From contig JAEWFG010000179.1 in the NCBI GenBank assembly GCA_023388935.1, positions 1 through 26,622 on the forward strand: 26,622 nt of DNA. Direction: 5' to 3'. This stretch comes from Pseudomonadota bacterium. Lineage in GTDB: Bacteria > Pseudomonadota > Alphaproteobacteria > Rhizobiales > Xanthobacteraceae. The position numbers and the translations under genes were made by a program. Of this stretch, positions 1 through 6,923 are shown one piece after another. Numbering within the stretch: position 1 is the stretch's first letter; the number at the start of each line of letters is the position of its first letter. The notes under the pieces are model-generated. The model was not told the origin of the DNA. It was given only the letters and a program-made list of their open reading frames with translations, and did not search any database.

Positions 1-31
1 CCTCCCCAAACAGAAGTGCCGCGATAGACAT
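1..31 (-). CDS. start of an unidentified gene running off the left edge
   Basis: Reading the minus strand, an ATG at 31-29 opens a frame that stays open to the window edge (MSIAALLFGE, ten residues). An AGGAG Shine-Dalgarno-like sequence lies about 8 nt upstream of it. The hydrophobic start could be a signal or membrane segment. Ten residues are too few to name a family. The 202 nt between this ATG and the next gene at 234 hold nothing else I can identify. Confidence 0.4.
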   Translation of the reverse strand, partial: MSIAALLFGE

Positions 32-233
32 CACACGATCTCCTGATTCTGGAATCCCCAAAGCCCCGTCCGAGTCAATTCGTCGCGCCAGATATGTGCA
101 TGCCCTAGTGCGTGCGCAGGGACGACAGCGTGTTTGTTGCGAGAGCATCGCACCCATGACGTCCATGTGGTTGACCGGCGAGTCTGTTATCGTCACGCTG
201 ACTACCCTCCCATTCTAACCGTCACCTCACCCG

Positions 234-1133
234 ATGCTCACCGTCACCAGCCTCTGGATTCCCTTCACCGTCATCGCCGCGCTCGGGCAGGTCGCGCGCA
301 ATGCGATGCAGCGATCGCTCACCAAGCCGCTGGGGACCTGGGGCGCGACCAATATCCGCTTCCTGTTCGGCTTCCCGTTCTCGCTGCTGTTCCTCGGGCT
401 GGTGCTGGTCGCTTCCGGCGATCACCTCAGCATGCCGCCATCGGCGTTCTGGCCGTGGCTGCTGCTCGGCGCGCTCAGCCAGATCGTCGCGACGGGCCTG
501 ATGTTGCTCGCCATGAACGACCGTTCCTTCGTGGTGACGACGGCTTACCTGAAGACCGAGGCGATCCAGACCGCGATCTTCGGCTTCGTCTTCCTCGGCG
601 ATCATCTGACCTGGCTGAAGGTGCTGGCGATCGTGATCGCGACCGTCGGCGTCGTCATCACGGCGCTGCGGCCCGGTGGCGAGAAGAGCTTTGCCGAGTT
701 GAGGCCGACCATCACGGGGCTCGTCGCCGCGGCGGCATTCGCGCTCTCGGCGGTCGGCTTCCGCGGCGCCATCATCACGGTGCCGAACGTGTCTTTCGTG
801 ACGGCCGCGTCCTTCACCCTGGTGCTCGGCCTGTTCGTGCAGACGCTGGTGCTGACGATTTACCTGCTCTGGCGTGCGCCAAAGGTGCTTCAGTCGATCC
901 TGGGGCTATGGAAGCCGTCGCTGCTCGCGGGCTTCATGGGCGCCTTCGCATCGCAATTCTGGTTCCTGGCATTCGCGCTGACGGCCGCCGCCAATGTCCG
1001 CACGCTGGCTTTGATCGAGGTGCTGTTCGCGCAAGCCGTGGCGTACTACTCGTTCAAGCAGCCGATCGCGCCGCGCGAGATCTTCGGCATCGTGCTGATC
1101 GTGGTCGGCGTGGCGCTGCTGGTGGGGGCGTAG
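234..1133 (+). CDS. EamA/DMT-family inner-membrane transporter
   Basis: A 299-residue, very hydrophobic protein with about ten predicted membrane helices, fitting two tandem EamA (drug/metabolite transporter) halves of roughly 140 residues each. Glycine- and alanine-rich helices dominate, and the second half ends in a typical hydrophobic stretch just before the stop. Members of this superfamily usually export amino acids, nucleosides or other small metabolites across the inner membrane; the substrate cannot be read from the sequence. The ATG at 234 gives a full-length protein, but no clear Shine-Dalgarno sequence precedes it. It stands alone and converges on the DUF1178 gene, with a strong hairpin between them. 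Confidence 0.85.
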   Translation: MLTVTSLWIPFTVIAALGQVARNAMQRSLTKPLGTWGATNIRFLFGFPFSLLFLGLVLVASGDHLSMPPSAFWPWLLLGALSQIVATGLMLLAMNDRSFVVTTAYLKTEAIQTAIFGFVFLGDHLTWLKVLAIVIATVGVVITALRPGGEKSFAELRPTITGLVAAAAFALSAVGFRGAIITVPNVSFVTAASFTLVLGLFVQTLVLTIYLLWRAPKVLQSILGLWKPSLLAGFMGAFASQFWFLAFALTAAANVRTLALIEVLFAQAVAYYSFKQPIAPREIFGIVLIVVGVALLVGA

Positions 1134-1150
1134 TCAAGCCTTCAGCCGCC

Positions 1151-1179
1151 GTCATGGCCGGGTCAAGCCCGGTCGTGAC
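1151..1179. terminator. hairpin between convergent genes
   Basis: A 12-bp stem (1151-1162 with 1168-1179, two G-T wobbles) around a 5-nt loop lies between the stops of the EamA gene and the DUF1178 gene. There is no T-run. It could act as a two-way terminator or be a remnant of a dispersed palindromic repeat; its GGCCGGG core resembles the hairpin at 8199-8221. Confidence 0.45.
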
Positions 1180-1191
1180 GACAAGCGCACG

Positions 1192-1674
1192 TCAGTTCCG
1201 GTCTTCCGGCAGCGTCGGCAGCGGCGTGACCTCGATGCCTTCGTCGATCAGGGACTTTGCCTCGTCGGGCGAAGCCTCGCCGTAGATCGGCCGGTGCTCC
1301 TTGTCGCCGTAATGCATCGCGCGGGCTTCGTTCGCAAAACGCTCGCCGACATTGTCGGCGTTCTTGACGATGTGATCGCGCAGCTCCTTGAGCTTGGCGC
1401 GGAGCTCACGCTCCTGCGCCATCATCAGCGAGGTCGATCCTGATGTCGCAGCCTCGGGCGCGGCGGTCGTGGCCGGTTCCGGCGGGGGCGTTGCGCGCCC
1501 GCGCCCCTTCTTGCCGACGATCCGCGGCGCCATGATCGCCTTGTCGACTTTGGCCGAGCCGCAGATCGGGCAGGTCACGAGCTTGCGCTTCACCTGCGAA
1601 TCATAGGCCGACGAGCTCTGGAACCAGCTTTCGAATTCGTGGTTCTGGTCGCAGTGAAGCGCATAGCGGATCAT
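1192..1674 (-). CDS. DUF1178 family protein
   Basis: A 160-residue protein with the N-terminal pattern of DUF1178: MIRYALHC, then a His at 12, a WFQSS block at 17-21, and a CPIC pair at Cys35/Cys38. Cys8, His12, Cys35 and Cys38 look like a small zinc-ribbon knuckle. Residues 53-80 are a Lys/Arg/Pro/Ala-rich linker and the C-terminal half is a charged helical region. The biochemical function of DUF1178 is unknown to me. Its ATG overlaps the stop of the upstream amidase gene (ATGA, 1671-1674), so it is probably translated by coupling as the last gene of the comF-grxC-amidase-DUF1178 run. Confidence 0.85.
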   Translation of the reverse strand: MIRYALHCDQNHEFESWFQSSSAYDSQVKRKLVTCPICGSAKVDKAIMAPRIVGKKGRGRATPPPEPATTAAPEAATSGSTSLMMAQERELRAKLKELRDHIVKNADNVGERFANEARAMHYGDKEHRPIYGEASPDEAKSLIDEGIEVTPLPTLPEDRN

Positions 1675-2549
1675 GCCGATCCTCGCACAAGGTGCAGATG
1701 GTCCGGCCCTGCCTTGGGGTCAGCGACGCCGAAGCGGCGGCCATGCTGGAGCGATGGGATCGCCCGCCGCGCCGTCTCGACCTTGGCCGGATCGATCTTG
1801 GCCATGATGATGCCGAGCTCGACATCGCCCTCGGCGAGGATCTCGCCCCAGGGATCGATGATCAATGAGTGGCCATAGGTCTCGCGCTTGTTCTCGTGCA
1901 GGCCGGCCTGCGCCGCAGCAAAGATGAAGCAGCCGGTCTCGATCGCGCGCGCACGCAGCAGCACGTGCCAATGCGCCTCGCCGGTCTTGCGGGTGAACGC
2001 CGACGGCACCGTGATGAAATATGCGCCGCTCTCGGCCAGCGCACGGTAGAGCGAGGGGAAGCGTACGTCGTAGCAGATCGTCAGCCCGACGCGGCCCCAG
2101 GGCAGGTCGGAGATAACGGCCGTCTCGCCCGGCTGGTAATTCGCGGACTCGCGATAGCTCTCGCCGTCCGGCAGCTCGATGTCGAACATGTGGATCTTGT
2201 CGTAGCTCGCGAGCACATTGCCCTCGGGCCCGATCAGAAACGAGCGGTTGACCGCCTTCTCCGGCGAGAATCGCAGCGCCAGCGAGCCGACATGGATGTG
2301 GATATTCAGTTCCGCCGCGAGCGCCCGGTAAGCCCTGAGCGATGTGTCGTGCTCTTCGCTCTGGAGGTGCTCGAACAGCGCCTTGCGGTTCAGCTGCATC
2401 ATGTTGCTGACTTCGGGCGTCTGCACGTAGTCGGCGCCATTTGCCGCAGCCTGCCGGATCAGCCTCGTGGCCTGCTCGAGGCTCGGCTCGGGCATTAGGC
2501 CGGTGCGCATCTGCACCATGGCTGCGGTGAAGGTTCGATTCTCGCTCAT
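1671..2549 (-). CDS. Nit-type carbon-nitrogen hydrolase (deaminated-glutathione amidase-like)
   Basis: A 292-residue member of the nitrilase superfamily. The Glu-Lys-Cys triad is visible: Glu46 (TPEVSN), Lys118 (SYDKIHMFDI) and Cys159 (GLTICYDVRFP). These flanking sequences match the Nit1/NitB branch, whose characterised members hydrolyse the amide of deaminated glutathione, a side product of transaminases. The SYDKIHMFDIE block is particularly typical. The start overlaps the grxC stop by 4 nt (2546-2549) and the end overlaps the DUF1178 start by 4 nt. Its position directly after a glutaredoxin gene fits a glutathione-repair role. Another omega-amidase substrate remains possible. Confidence 0.87.
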   Translation of the reverse strand: MSENRTFTAAMVQMRTGLMPEPSLEQATRLIRQAAANGADYVQTPEVSNMMQLNRKALFEHLQSEEHDTSLRAYRALAAELNIHIHVGSLALRFSPEKAVNRSFLIGPEGNVLASYDKIHMFDIELPDGESYRESANYQPGETAVISDLPWGRVGLTICYDVRFPSLYRALAESGAYFITVPSAFTRKTGEAHWHVLLRARAIETGCFIFAAAQAGLHENKRETYGHSLIIDPWGEILAEGDVELGIIMAKIDPAKVETARRAIPSLQHGRRFGVADPKAGPDHLHLVRGSA

Positions 2550-2818
2550 GACACAGCCTTCACGCTGTCGAGCATGGCGTCGAGCTTGCCTTCGCGATCG
2601 AGCGCGTAGAGGTCGTCGCAGCCACCAATATGGTTTCCGCCGATCCAGATCTGCGGGAAGGTCGAGCCCTCGCCGGCGCGCTCATACATCTCCTCGCGCC
2701 AGGACGGGTTTCTGGCGACGTCGAATTCCGTGAAGGTCGCCTTCTTGCGGTTCAGCAGCGACCTGGCGGCGGAACAATAGCCGCAACCCGGCCTCGTGTA
2801 GATCTCGACAGCAGTCAT
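2546..2818 (-). CDS. grxC: dithiol glutaredoxin 3
   Basis: A 90-residue single thioredoxin-fold protein, the normal length for GrxC. The active site is Cys12-Gly-Tyr-Cys15, where the classical motif is CPYC. The cis-proline region (TFPQIWIGG, about 53-61) and the GGCDDL glutathione-binding loop (about 64-69) are both intact. It should use glutathione to reduce protein and mixed disulfides in the cytoplasm. It begins 35 nt after the comF stop on the same strand and overlaps the amidase gene by 4 nt, so cotranscription is likely. Confidence 0.92.
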   Translation of the reverse strand: MTAVEIYTRPGCGYCSAARSLLNRKKATFTEFDVARNPSWREEMYERAGEGSTFPQIWIGGNHIGGCDDLYALDREGKLDAMLDSVKAVS

Positions 2819-2853
2819 GGCGTGCGGCGCTTTCGTGTCATGAATTCATTGAA

Positions 2854-3663
2854 CTATATGGGACGGGGGCCGCTCTCGACAACCCGGGCGAAGACCAGCA
2901 CGTCGACCTGGGCCGCCTTGGCGCGCAGCAAGGCCCTTGCGCAGGCATCCAGCGTCGCACCTGAGGTCAGGACATCGTCGATCAGGACGATGCGGCGGCC
3001 CTGGATTTCGGCCTGACGGTCGGAGGATACCTGAAATGCGCCCTGCACATTGGTGGCGCGCTGGGTCCGCGACAAGCCGATCTGCTGCTCGGTCGCGCGG
3101 ACCCGGCGCAGCGCCTCGCTCCGTACTTTCACCCCGCTCTGCCGCTCGATGACACGCGCCAGCGCTCCGGACTGGTTGTAGCGGCGCCGCCAGGCCCGCC
3201 GCCAATGCAGTGGAACGGGGATCAGCATGTCGGCGCCGGCGAGCAACTCGCCGCCTGCACGCGCCATCCACCGGCCCATGGCCGGCGCGAGATCGGTGCG
3301 GTCCTGGTATTTCAGCGCATGCACCAGCGTGCGCGCGACGTCGTCATAGCGCACCGCCGCGCGTGCCCGCTGGTAGGCCGGCGGGCTCGCGATCGCTTCC
3401 ATCGACAGCATGTCCGGGCCGGGATCGTAGACGAAGGGGATGCCAAGCCGCGGGCAATAGGGCCGTTCGATGAACGACAGCCGCGCCCAGCAGGCCGCGC
3501 AAACGCCCTCGCCATCGACCGGCTCGCGGCAGGACACGCACAGCGTCGGCAGCGCGATGTCGAGCGCGAGTCGCGCCGCGCGCGATAGCACGTGGCGGCC
3601 GGCCGTCCATGCCGCACGCAGGGGCGCGGAGATCGAACGGGCGGGGGCGGCGTTGGCTTCCAT
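2854..3663 (-). CDS. comF: ComF family phosphoribosyltransferase-like protein
   Basis: A 269-residue protein. The N-terminal third carries a four-cysteine zinc knuckle (Cys42, Cys45, Cys55, Cys58) and a further Cys70. The C-terminal half is a type I phosphoribosyltransferase fold with the PRPP-binding loop IVLIDDVLTSGAT at 225-237. An RYNQSG block near 161-166 and the IGLSR region near 195-199 are typical of ComF/GntX. Homologues are linked to DNA uptake or use of extracellular DNA, but the enzymatic reaction is not settled. It starts the minus-strand operon and faces the methyltransferase gene across a 256-nt divergent region that contains a palindromic repeat. Confidence 0.87.
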   Translation of the reverse strand: MEANAAPARSISAPLRAAWTAGRHVLSRAARLALDIALPTLCVSCREPVDGEGVCAACWARLSFIERPYCPRLGIPFVYDPGPDMLSMEAIASPPAYQRARAAVRYDDVARTLVHALKYQDRTDLAPAMGRWMARAGGELLAGADMLIPVPLHWRRAWRRRYNQSGALARVIERQSGVKVRSEALRRVRATEQQIGLSRTQRATNVQGAFQVSSDRQAEIQGRRIVLIDDVLTSGATLDACARALLRAKAAQVDVLVFARVVESGPRPI

Positions 3664-3919
3664 GGGGAGAGGCTAGCGTTCCACGGCAATCCGCTCAAGC
3701 CACGCTCTCGTGCCCCGGACGCAGCGCCACTTCGGCGGTGCGCTGCAGAGCCGGGGCCCATCCTACTGCATCGTACGGTGTTGCTTTCTGGGTCCCGGCT
3801 CTGCGGAGCGTCACCGTAGCGCGTCAGAGACGTGCGTAAACGCGCTGGTGGTGCCGCACCGCGTCCGGGACACGAGAGAGGCGATTGCCAGAACGGTCGT
3901 GATCGGCGTAACCAGCGGC
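3664..3919. other. divergent intergenic region, comF / methyltransferase
   Basis: These 256 nt should hold promoters for both genes. About two thirds is taken up by repeat family A copy 1. I see no further coding sequence. An open frame runs through it into the methyltransferase gene, but that extension is repeat sequence and not a real N-terminus. Confidence 0.5.
3705..3878. repeat. dispersed palindromic repeat, family A, copy 1
   Basis: The ends are complementary: CTCTCGTGCCCCGGACGC at the left and GCGTCCGGGACACGAGAG at the right. An inner pair, GCAGAGCCGGGGCCCA and GGGTCCCGGCTCTGC, forms the hairpin core. The same arrangement recurs at 19327-19480 and 20638-20763. Each copy could fold as a long imperfect stem. 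This copy lies between divergent genes. Confidence 0.85.
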
Positions 3920-4768
3920 ATGGCTCAGAACCCGCAGACCCCGCCCGCCTTGTTCGATCGCGCATTGCTGCATGCGCGGCAACGGCGCGCGCAGGCGCGG
4001 GGCGAGGTGACCTTCCTGCTCGACCGGGTTGCGGAGGACATGTCCGACCGGCTGGCCGCGGTGATGCGGGAGTTTCACGCACCGGCCGATCTCTGGACGC
4101 CCGGCGAGGGTCTCGCGACGTTGCGCGCGCGGCTGCCGTCGATCGAGCGGATCGCGCTCGATGCGGCGGGTGCGGAAACGCTGCCATTCGCGCCGGAGAG
4201 CCTCGACCTCGTCGTTTCGGCGTTGGCGCTGCAATTCGTCAACGATCTGCCGGGTGTGCTCGCTCAGGTTCGCCGCGCGCTCAGGCCGGACGGACTGCTG
4301 CTCGCCGCGATGATCGGCGGTGACAGCCTGACCGAGTTGCGCCAGGCCTTCGCCACCGCCGAGGCCGAATGCGAGGGCGGTGTTTCGCCGCGCGTGGCGC
4401 CTTTCGCGGATTTGCGCGACATCGGTGCGCTGTTACAGCGGGCAGGCTTTGCGCTGCCGGTCACCGATGTCGACCGCGTCGTGGTGCGCTACGCCAATGC
4501 GTTCGCGCTGATGCAGGATCTCCGCCGTATGGGCGCGGCCAATGTGCTGATCGAACGGCGTCGCACACCGAGCCGGCGCGCAACGCTGCTGCGGATGGCC
4601 GAAATCTACGCCGAACGCTTTGCCGACGCCGACGGCCGCATCCGTGCGACGTTCGACATCATCTGGCTCTCTGGCTGGGCGCCGCATGCGAGCCAGCAGC
4701 AACCGCTCAAGCCGGGGTCGGCGAAAGCGAGCCTGGCAGAGGCGGTGAAGAAGGCGGGGAAGACGTGA
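3920..4768 (+). CDS. class I SAM-dependent methyltransferase-like protein (BioC/NDUFAF5 type)
   Basis: A 282-residue protein from the ATG at 3920. The N-terminal signature LFDRALLHARQRRA (11-24) followed by FLLDRVAEDMSDRL is typical of the alphaproteobacterial family related to BioC and to mitochondrial complex I assembly factor NDUFAF5. The middle shows LDLVVSALALQFVNDLP (95-111) and LRPDGLLLAAMIGGDSL (121-137), standard late motifs of the Rossmann methyltransferase fold. The usual acidic glycine loop (DLGxGxG) is replaced by the weak ADLWTPGEG at about 56-64, so SAM binding or methylation is not assured. It stands alone, and the substrate is unknown. The upstream in-frame extension is repeat sequence. 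Confidence 0.78.
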   Translation: MAQNPQTPPALFDRALLHARQRRAQARGEVTFLLDRVAEDMSDRLAAVMREFHAPADLWTPGEGLATLRARLPSIERIALDAAGAETLPFAPESLDLVVSALALQFVNDLPGVLAQVRRALRPDGLLLAAMIGGDSLTELRQAFATAEAECEGGVSPRVAPFADLRDIGALLQRAGFALPVTDVDRVVVRYANAFALMQDLRRMGAANVLIERRRTPSRRATLLRMAEIYAERFADADGRIRATFDIIWLSGWAPHASQQQPLKPGSAKASLAEAVKKAGKT

Positions 4769-4769
4769 T

Positions 4770-4875
4770 CCTCATGGTGAGGAGGCGCGCCAGCGCCGTC
4801 TCGAACCATGTAAGGCCCCACTCTTGCCGTGCGGCCATCCTTCGAGACGCGCGTTCCGCGCTCCTCAGGATGAGG
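4770..4875. repeat. dispersed palindromic repeat, family B, copy 1
   Basis: The outer arms CCTCATGGTGAGGAG and GCTCCTCAGGATGAGG pair. The inner arms GTCTCGAACCATG and CATCCTTCGAGAC also pair. It starts right at the methyltransferase stop and ends 7 nt before the mutT stop, so it fills the gap between two convergent genes. Related copies lie at 6785-6905 and 25226-25336. Confidence 0.88.
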
Positions 4876-4882
4876 TCCCAAC

Positions 4883-5293
4883 TCACATCAACAAATCAAT
4901 CAAATGCGGGATCAGCGGAATGTCCGCCGGCGGCATCGGATAGTCGCGCAGCTTGTTGGCGCGGACCCAGGCGAGGTTCTGGCCTTCGCGCGCCGTGACG
5001 AGGCCTTCCCAGCGTCGGCAGATGTAGAGCGGCATCAAGAGGTGGAAGGTCTCGTAGCCGTAGCTCGCAAAAGTCAGCGGAGCGAGGCAGGGCTCGGCGA
5101 CGGTGATGCCGAGCTCCTCGAAGAGCTCGCGGATCAGGCTCTGCTCCGGCCGTTCGCCGGGCTCGAGCTTGCCGCCGGGAAATTCCCAGAGCCCGGCCAA
5201 CGCCTTGCCCTCGGGGCGCTGCGCGATCAGGACGCGCTTGTCGGCGTCGACAAGTGCGCACGCCACCACCAGTGTCAGTTTGAGATCGGCCAT
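4883..5293 (-). CDS. mutT: MutT-type Nudix hydrolase (8-oxo-dGTP diphosphatase)
   Basis: A 136-residue protein with an exact Nudix box GX5EX7REUXEEXGU: Gly41, Glu47, Arg55-Glu56-Leu57, Glu59-Glu60, Gly62-Ile63. The preceding LAGLWEFPGGKLEPGE block (32-47) is the MutT form that recognises oxidised guanine nucleotides. Its expected role is to hydrolyse 8-oxo-dGTP in the cytoplasm and prevent A:T to C:G transversions. The length matches E. coli MutT (about 130). It is divergent from the TadG-like gene, with 105-138 nt between starts depending on the start chosen there. Confidence 0.9.
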   Translation of the reverse strand: MADLKLTLVVACALVDADKRVLIAQRPEGKALAGLWEFPGGKLEPGERPEQSLIRELFEELGITVAEPCLAPLTFASYGYETFHLLMPLYICRRWEGLVTAREGQNLAWVRANKLRDYPMPPADIPLIPHLIDLLM

Positions 5294-5431
5294 GCCTGAA
5301 TTGTCGCTCGCTTAAGATGATCCGCAACGGTTCGTTAACCCCGTTCGGTCCGTGTTTCTACGGTCCCCATAAGTCATATTTAATCAACGGTTCCTAGCGT
5401 GGAAACGGTCAAACCACTTTGGGCCCGATCC

Positions 5432-6763
5432 ATGCGCGCTACGTTTCGCACCATCATCCGCCGGTTCGTCCGCGACCAGCGCGGCAATATCGCGATGATC
5501 TTCACGCTCGCCTGCGTCCCCCTGATCACGGTGGTCGGCTGCGCAGTCGATTACTCCCGCGCGACGCAGATGCAGTCCAAACTCCTGGCCGCGGCCGATG
5601 CGGCCAGCGTCGGCTCGATCGCGAAGGCTTCGCCGGCGTTTGCCGCGGCGGGCTCGATGATCTCGGACGGGCCGATCCCCGTCGGCGTCACCGACGCCCA
5701 GAACATTTTCAATGCCAACGTTGCCAATCTGACCGGCTATACGCTCAACAGCGTCACGCCGACCGTGGTCAAGAGCGGTTCGACCGTCACCTCGACCGTT
5801 GCGTTCAGCGGCACCATCGACACCATGTTCCTCGGCGTGATCGGCAAGACGGCGCTGGCGGTGACCGGCACGTCGACCTCGACGGCCAACATGCCGCTCT
5901 ATGCCGACTTCTACCTCCTGATGGACAATTCGCCGTCGATGGGCGTGGCGGCGACGCCGACGGACGTCACCACCATGGTCAACAACACGTCGGACAAATG
6001 CGCCTTCGCCTGCCACGACTACAACGACGCCAACAACTACTACAATCTCGCCAAGAAGCTCGGCGTGACGACGCGGATCGACGTGCTGCGCAGCGCGACC
6101 CAGTCGCTGATGGACACGGCCGCGGCGACCCAGACCTATTCGAATCAGTTCCGCATGGCGATCTACGATTTCGGCGCGTCGTCGAAGACCATCGGCCTGC
6201 GCGCGCTGTTCTCGCTGTCGGCGAGCCTGTCGAGCGCCAAGACGGCGGCCGGCGGCATCGACCTGATGGGCGTCTACGGCAACAATGATGCCTACACCGC
6301 CGACAAGGACACGCCGTTCAGCACGGTCTTTCCGGCGGTCAACAACGTGATCACTGCGCCCGGAGCCGGGACGCCGGCGGCGCCGATGAAATATCTGTTC
6401 TTCGTCTCGGACGGCGTCGCCGACGAGTACAACACCGGCTGCGCCAAGCCGACGGTGAGCGGCGGGCGCTGCCAGTCTCCGATCGACGTCTCGCTCTGCA
6501 CCACCATCAAGAACCGCGGCATCAAGATCGCGGTGCTCTACACCACCTATCTGCAACTCCCGACCAATTCCTGGTACATGAGCTACATCGACCCCTTCAA
6601 CAAGGGACCGTTCGGGCCGTCGCCGAACAGCGAGATCGCGAAGAACATGCAGAGCTGCGCGTCGCCGGGGCTGTATTTCGAGGTGAGCCCGACGCAGGGC
6701 ATCTCGGACGCGATGAACGCGCTGTTCAGGAAGGCGGTCGCAGACGCGCGGATCTCGGGGTGA
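5432..6763 (+). CDS. TadG-like pilus-assembly protein with von Willebrand A domain
   Basis: A 443-residue protein from the ATG at 5432; a GTG at 5399 would add 11 residues. The N-terminus has the TadE/TadG signature: basic residues, then DQRGNIAMIF and one membrane helix (about 20-40) ending in VDYSRA. Residues 160-440 form a von Willebrand A-like domain whose metal site reads DNSPS (Asp165, Ser167, Ser169). The chain ends in an amphipathic segment after ISDAMNALF. Such proteins sit in the inner membrane with a periplasmic domain and are linked to tight-adherence pili, but no other tad gene is present here, so its partner system must lie elsewhere. Cysteines in the vWA domain could form disulfides. 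Confidence 0.82.
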   Translation: MRATFRTIIRRFVRDQRGNIAMIFTLACVPLITVVGCAVDYSRATQMQSKLLAAADAASVGSIAKASPAFAAAGSMISDGPIPVGVTDAQNIFNANVANLTGYTLNSVTPTVVKSGSTVTSTVAFSGTIDTMFLGVIGKTALAVTGTSTSTANMPLYADFYLLMDNSPSMGVAATPTDVTTMVNNTSDKCAFACHDYNDANNYYNLAKKLGVTTRIDVLRSATQSLMDTAAATQTYSNQFRMAIYDFGASSKTIGLRALFSLSASLSSAKTAAGGIDLMGVYGNNDAYTADKDTPFSTVFPAVNNVITAPGAGTPAAPMKYLFFVSDGVADEYNTGCAKPTVSGGRCQSPIDVSLCTTIKNRGIKIAVLYTTYLQLPTNSWYMSYIDPFNKGPFGPSPNSEIAKNMQSCASPGLYFEVSPTQGISDAMNALFRKAVADARISG

Positions 6764-6784
6764 GGCTGACCAAAGCTCTCTCGC

Positions 6785-6905
6785 CGTCATCCTGAGGCGG
6801 CCGCTTCTTCGCGGCCCTCGAAGGACGACGGCCCAACTCTCTCCGCTCGGCGGCAGCGGGCCGTTCATCCTTCGACGCTCGCTTCGCGAGCACCTCAGGA
6901 TGACG
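6785..6905. repeat. dispersed palindromic repeat, family B, copy 3 (divergent variant)
   Basis: The ends CGTCATCCTGAGG and CCTCAGGATGACG are complementary, and the inner parts carry GGCCGCTTCTTCGCGGCC and CGCTCGCTTCGCGAGC hairpins. It shares the CCTCAGGATGA end and the CATCCTTCGA core with the copies at 4770 and 25226, but the middle differs. It lies between the convergent TadG-like gene and argJ. Confidence 0.85.
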
Positions 6906-6923
6906 GAGGGAGTGTGATTGGGC

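Noticed and set aside
3710..3919. 70-codon N-terminal extension of the methyltransferase
   Set aside because: It is translated repeat family A; the family signature begins just after the ATG at 3920.
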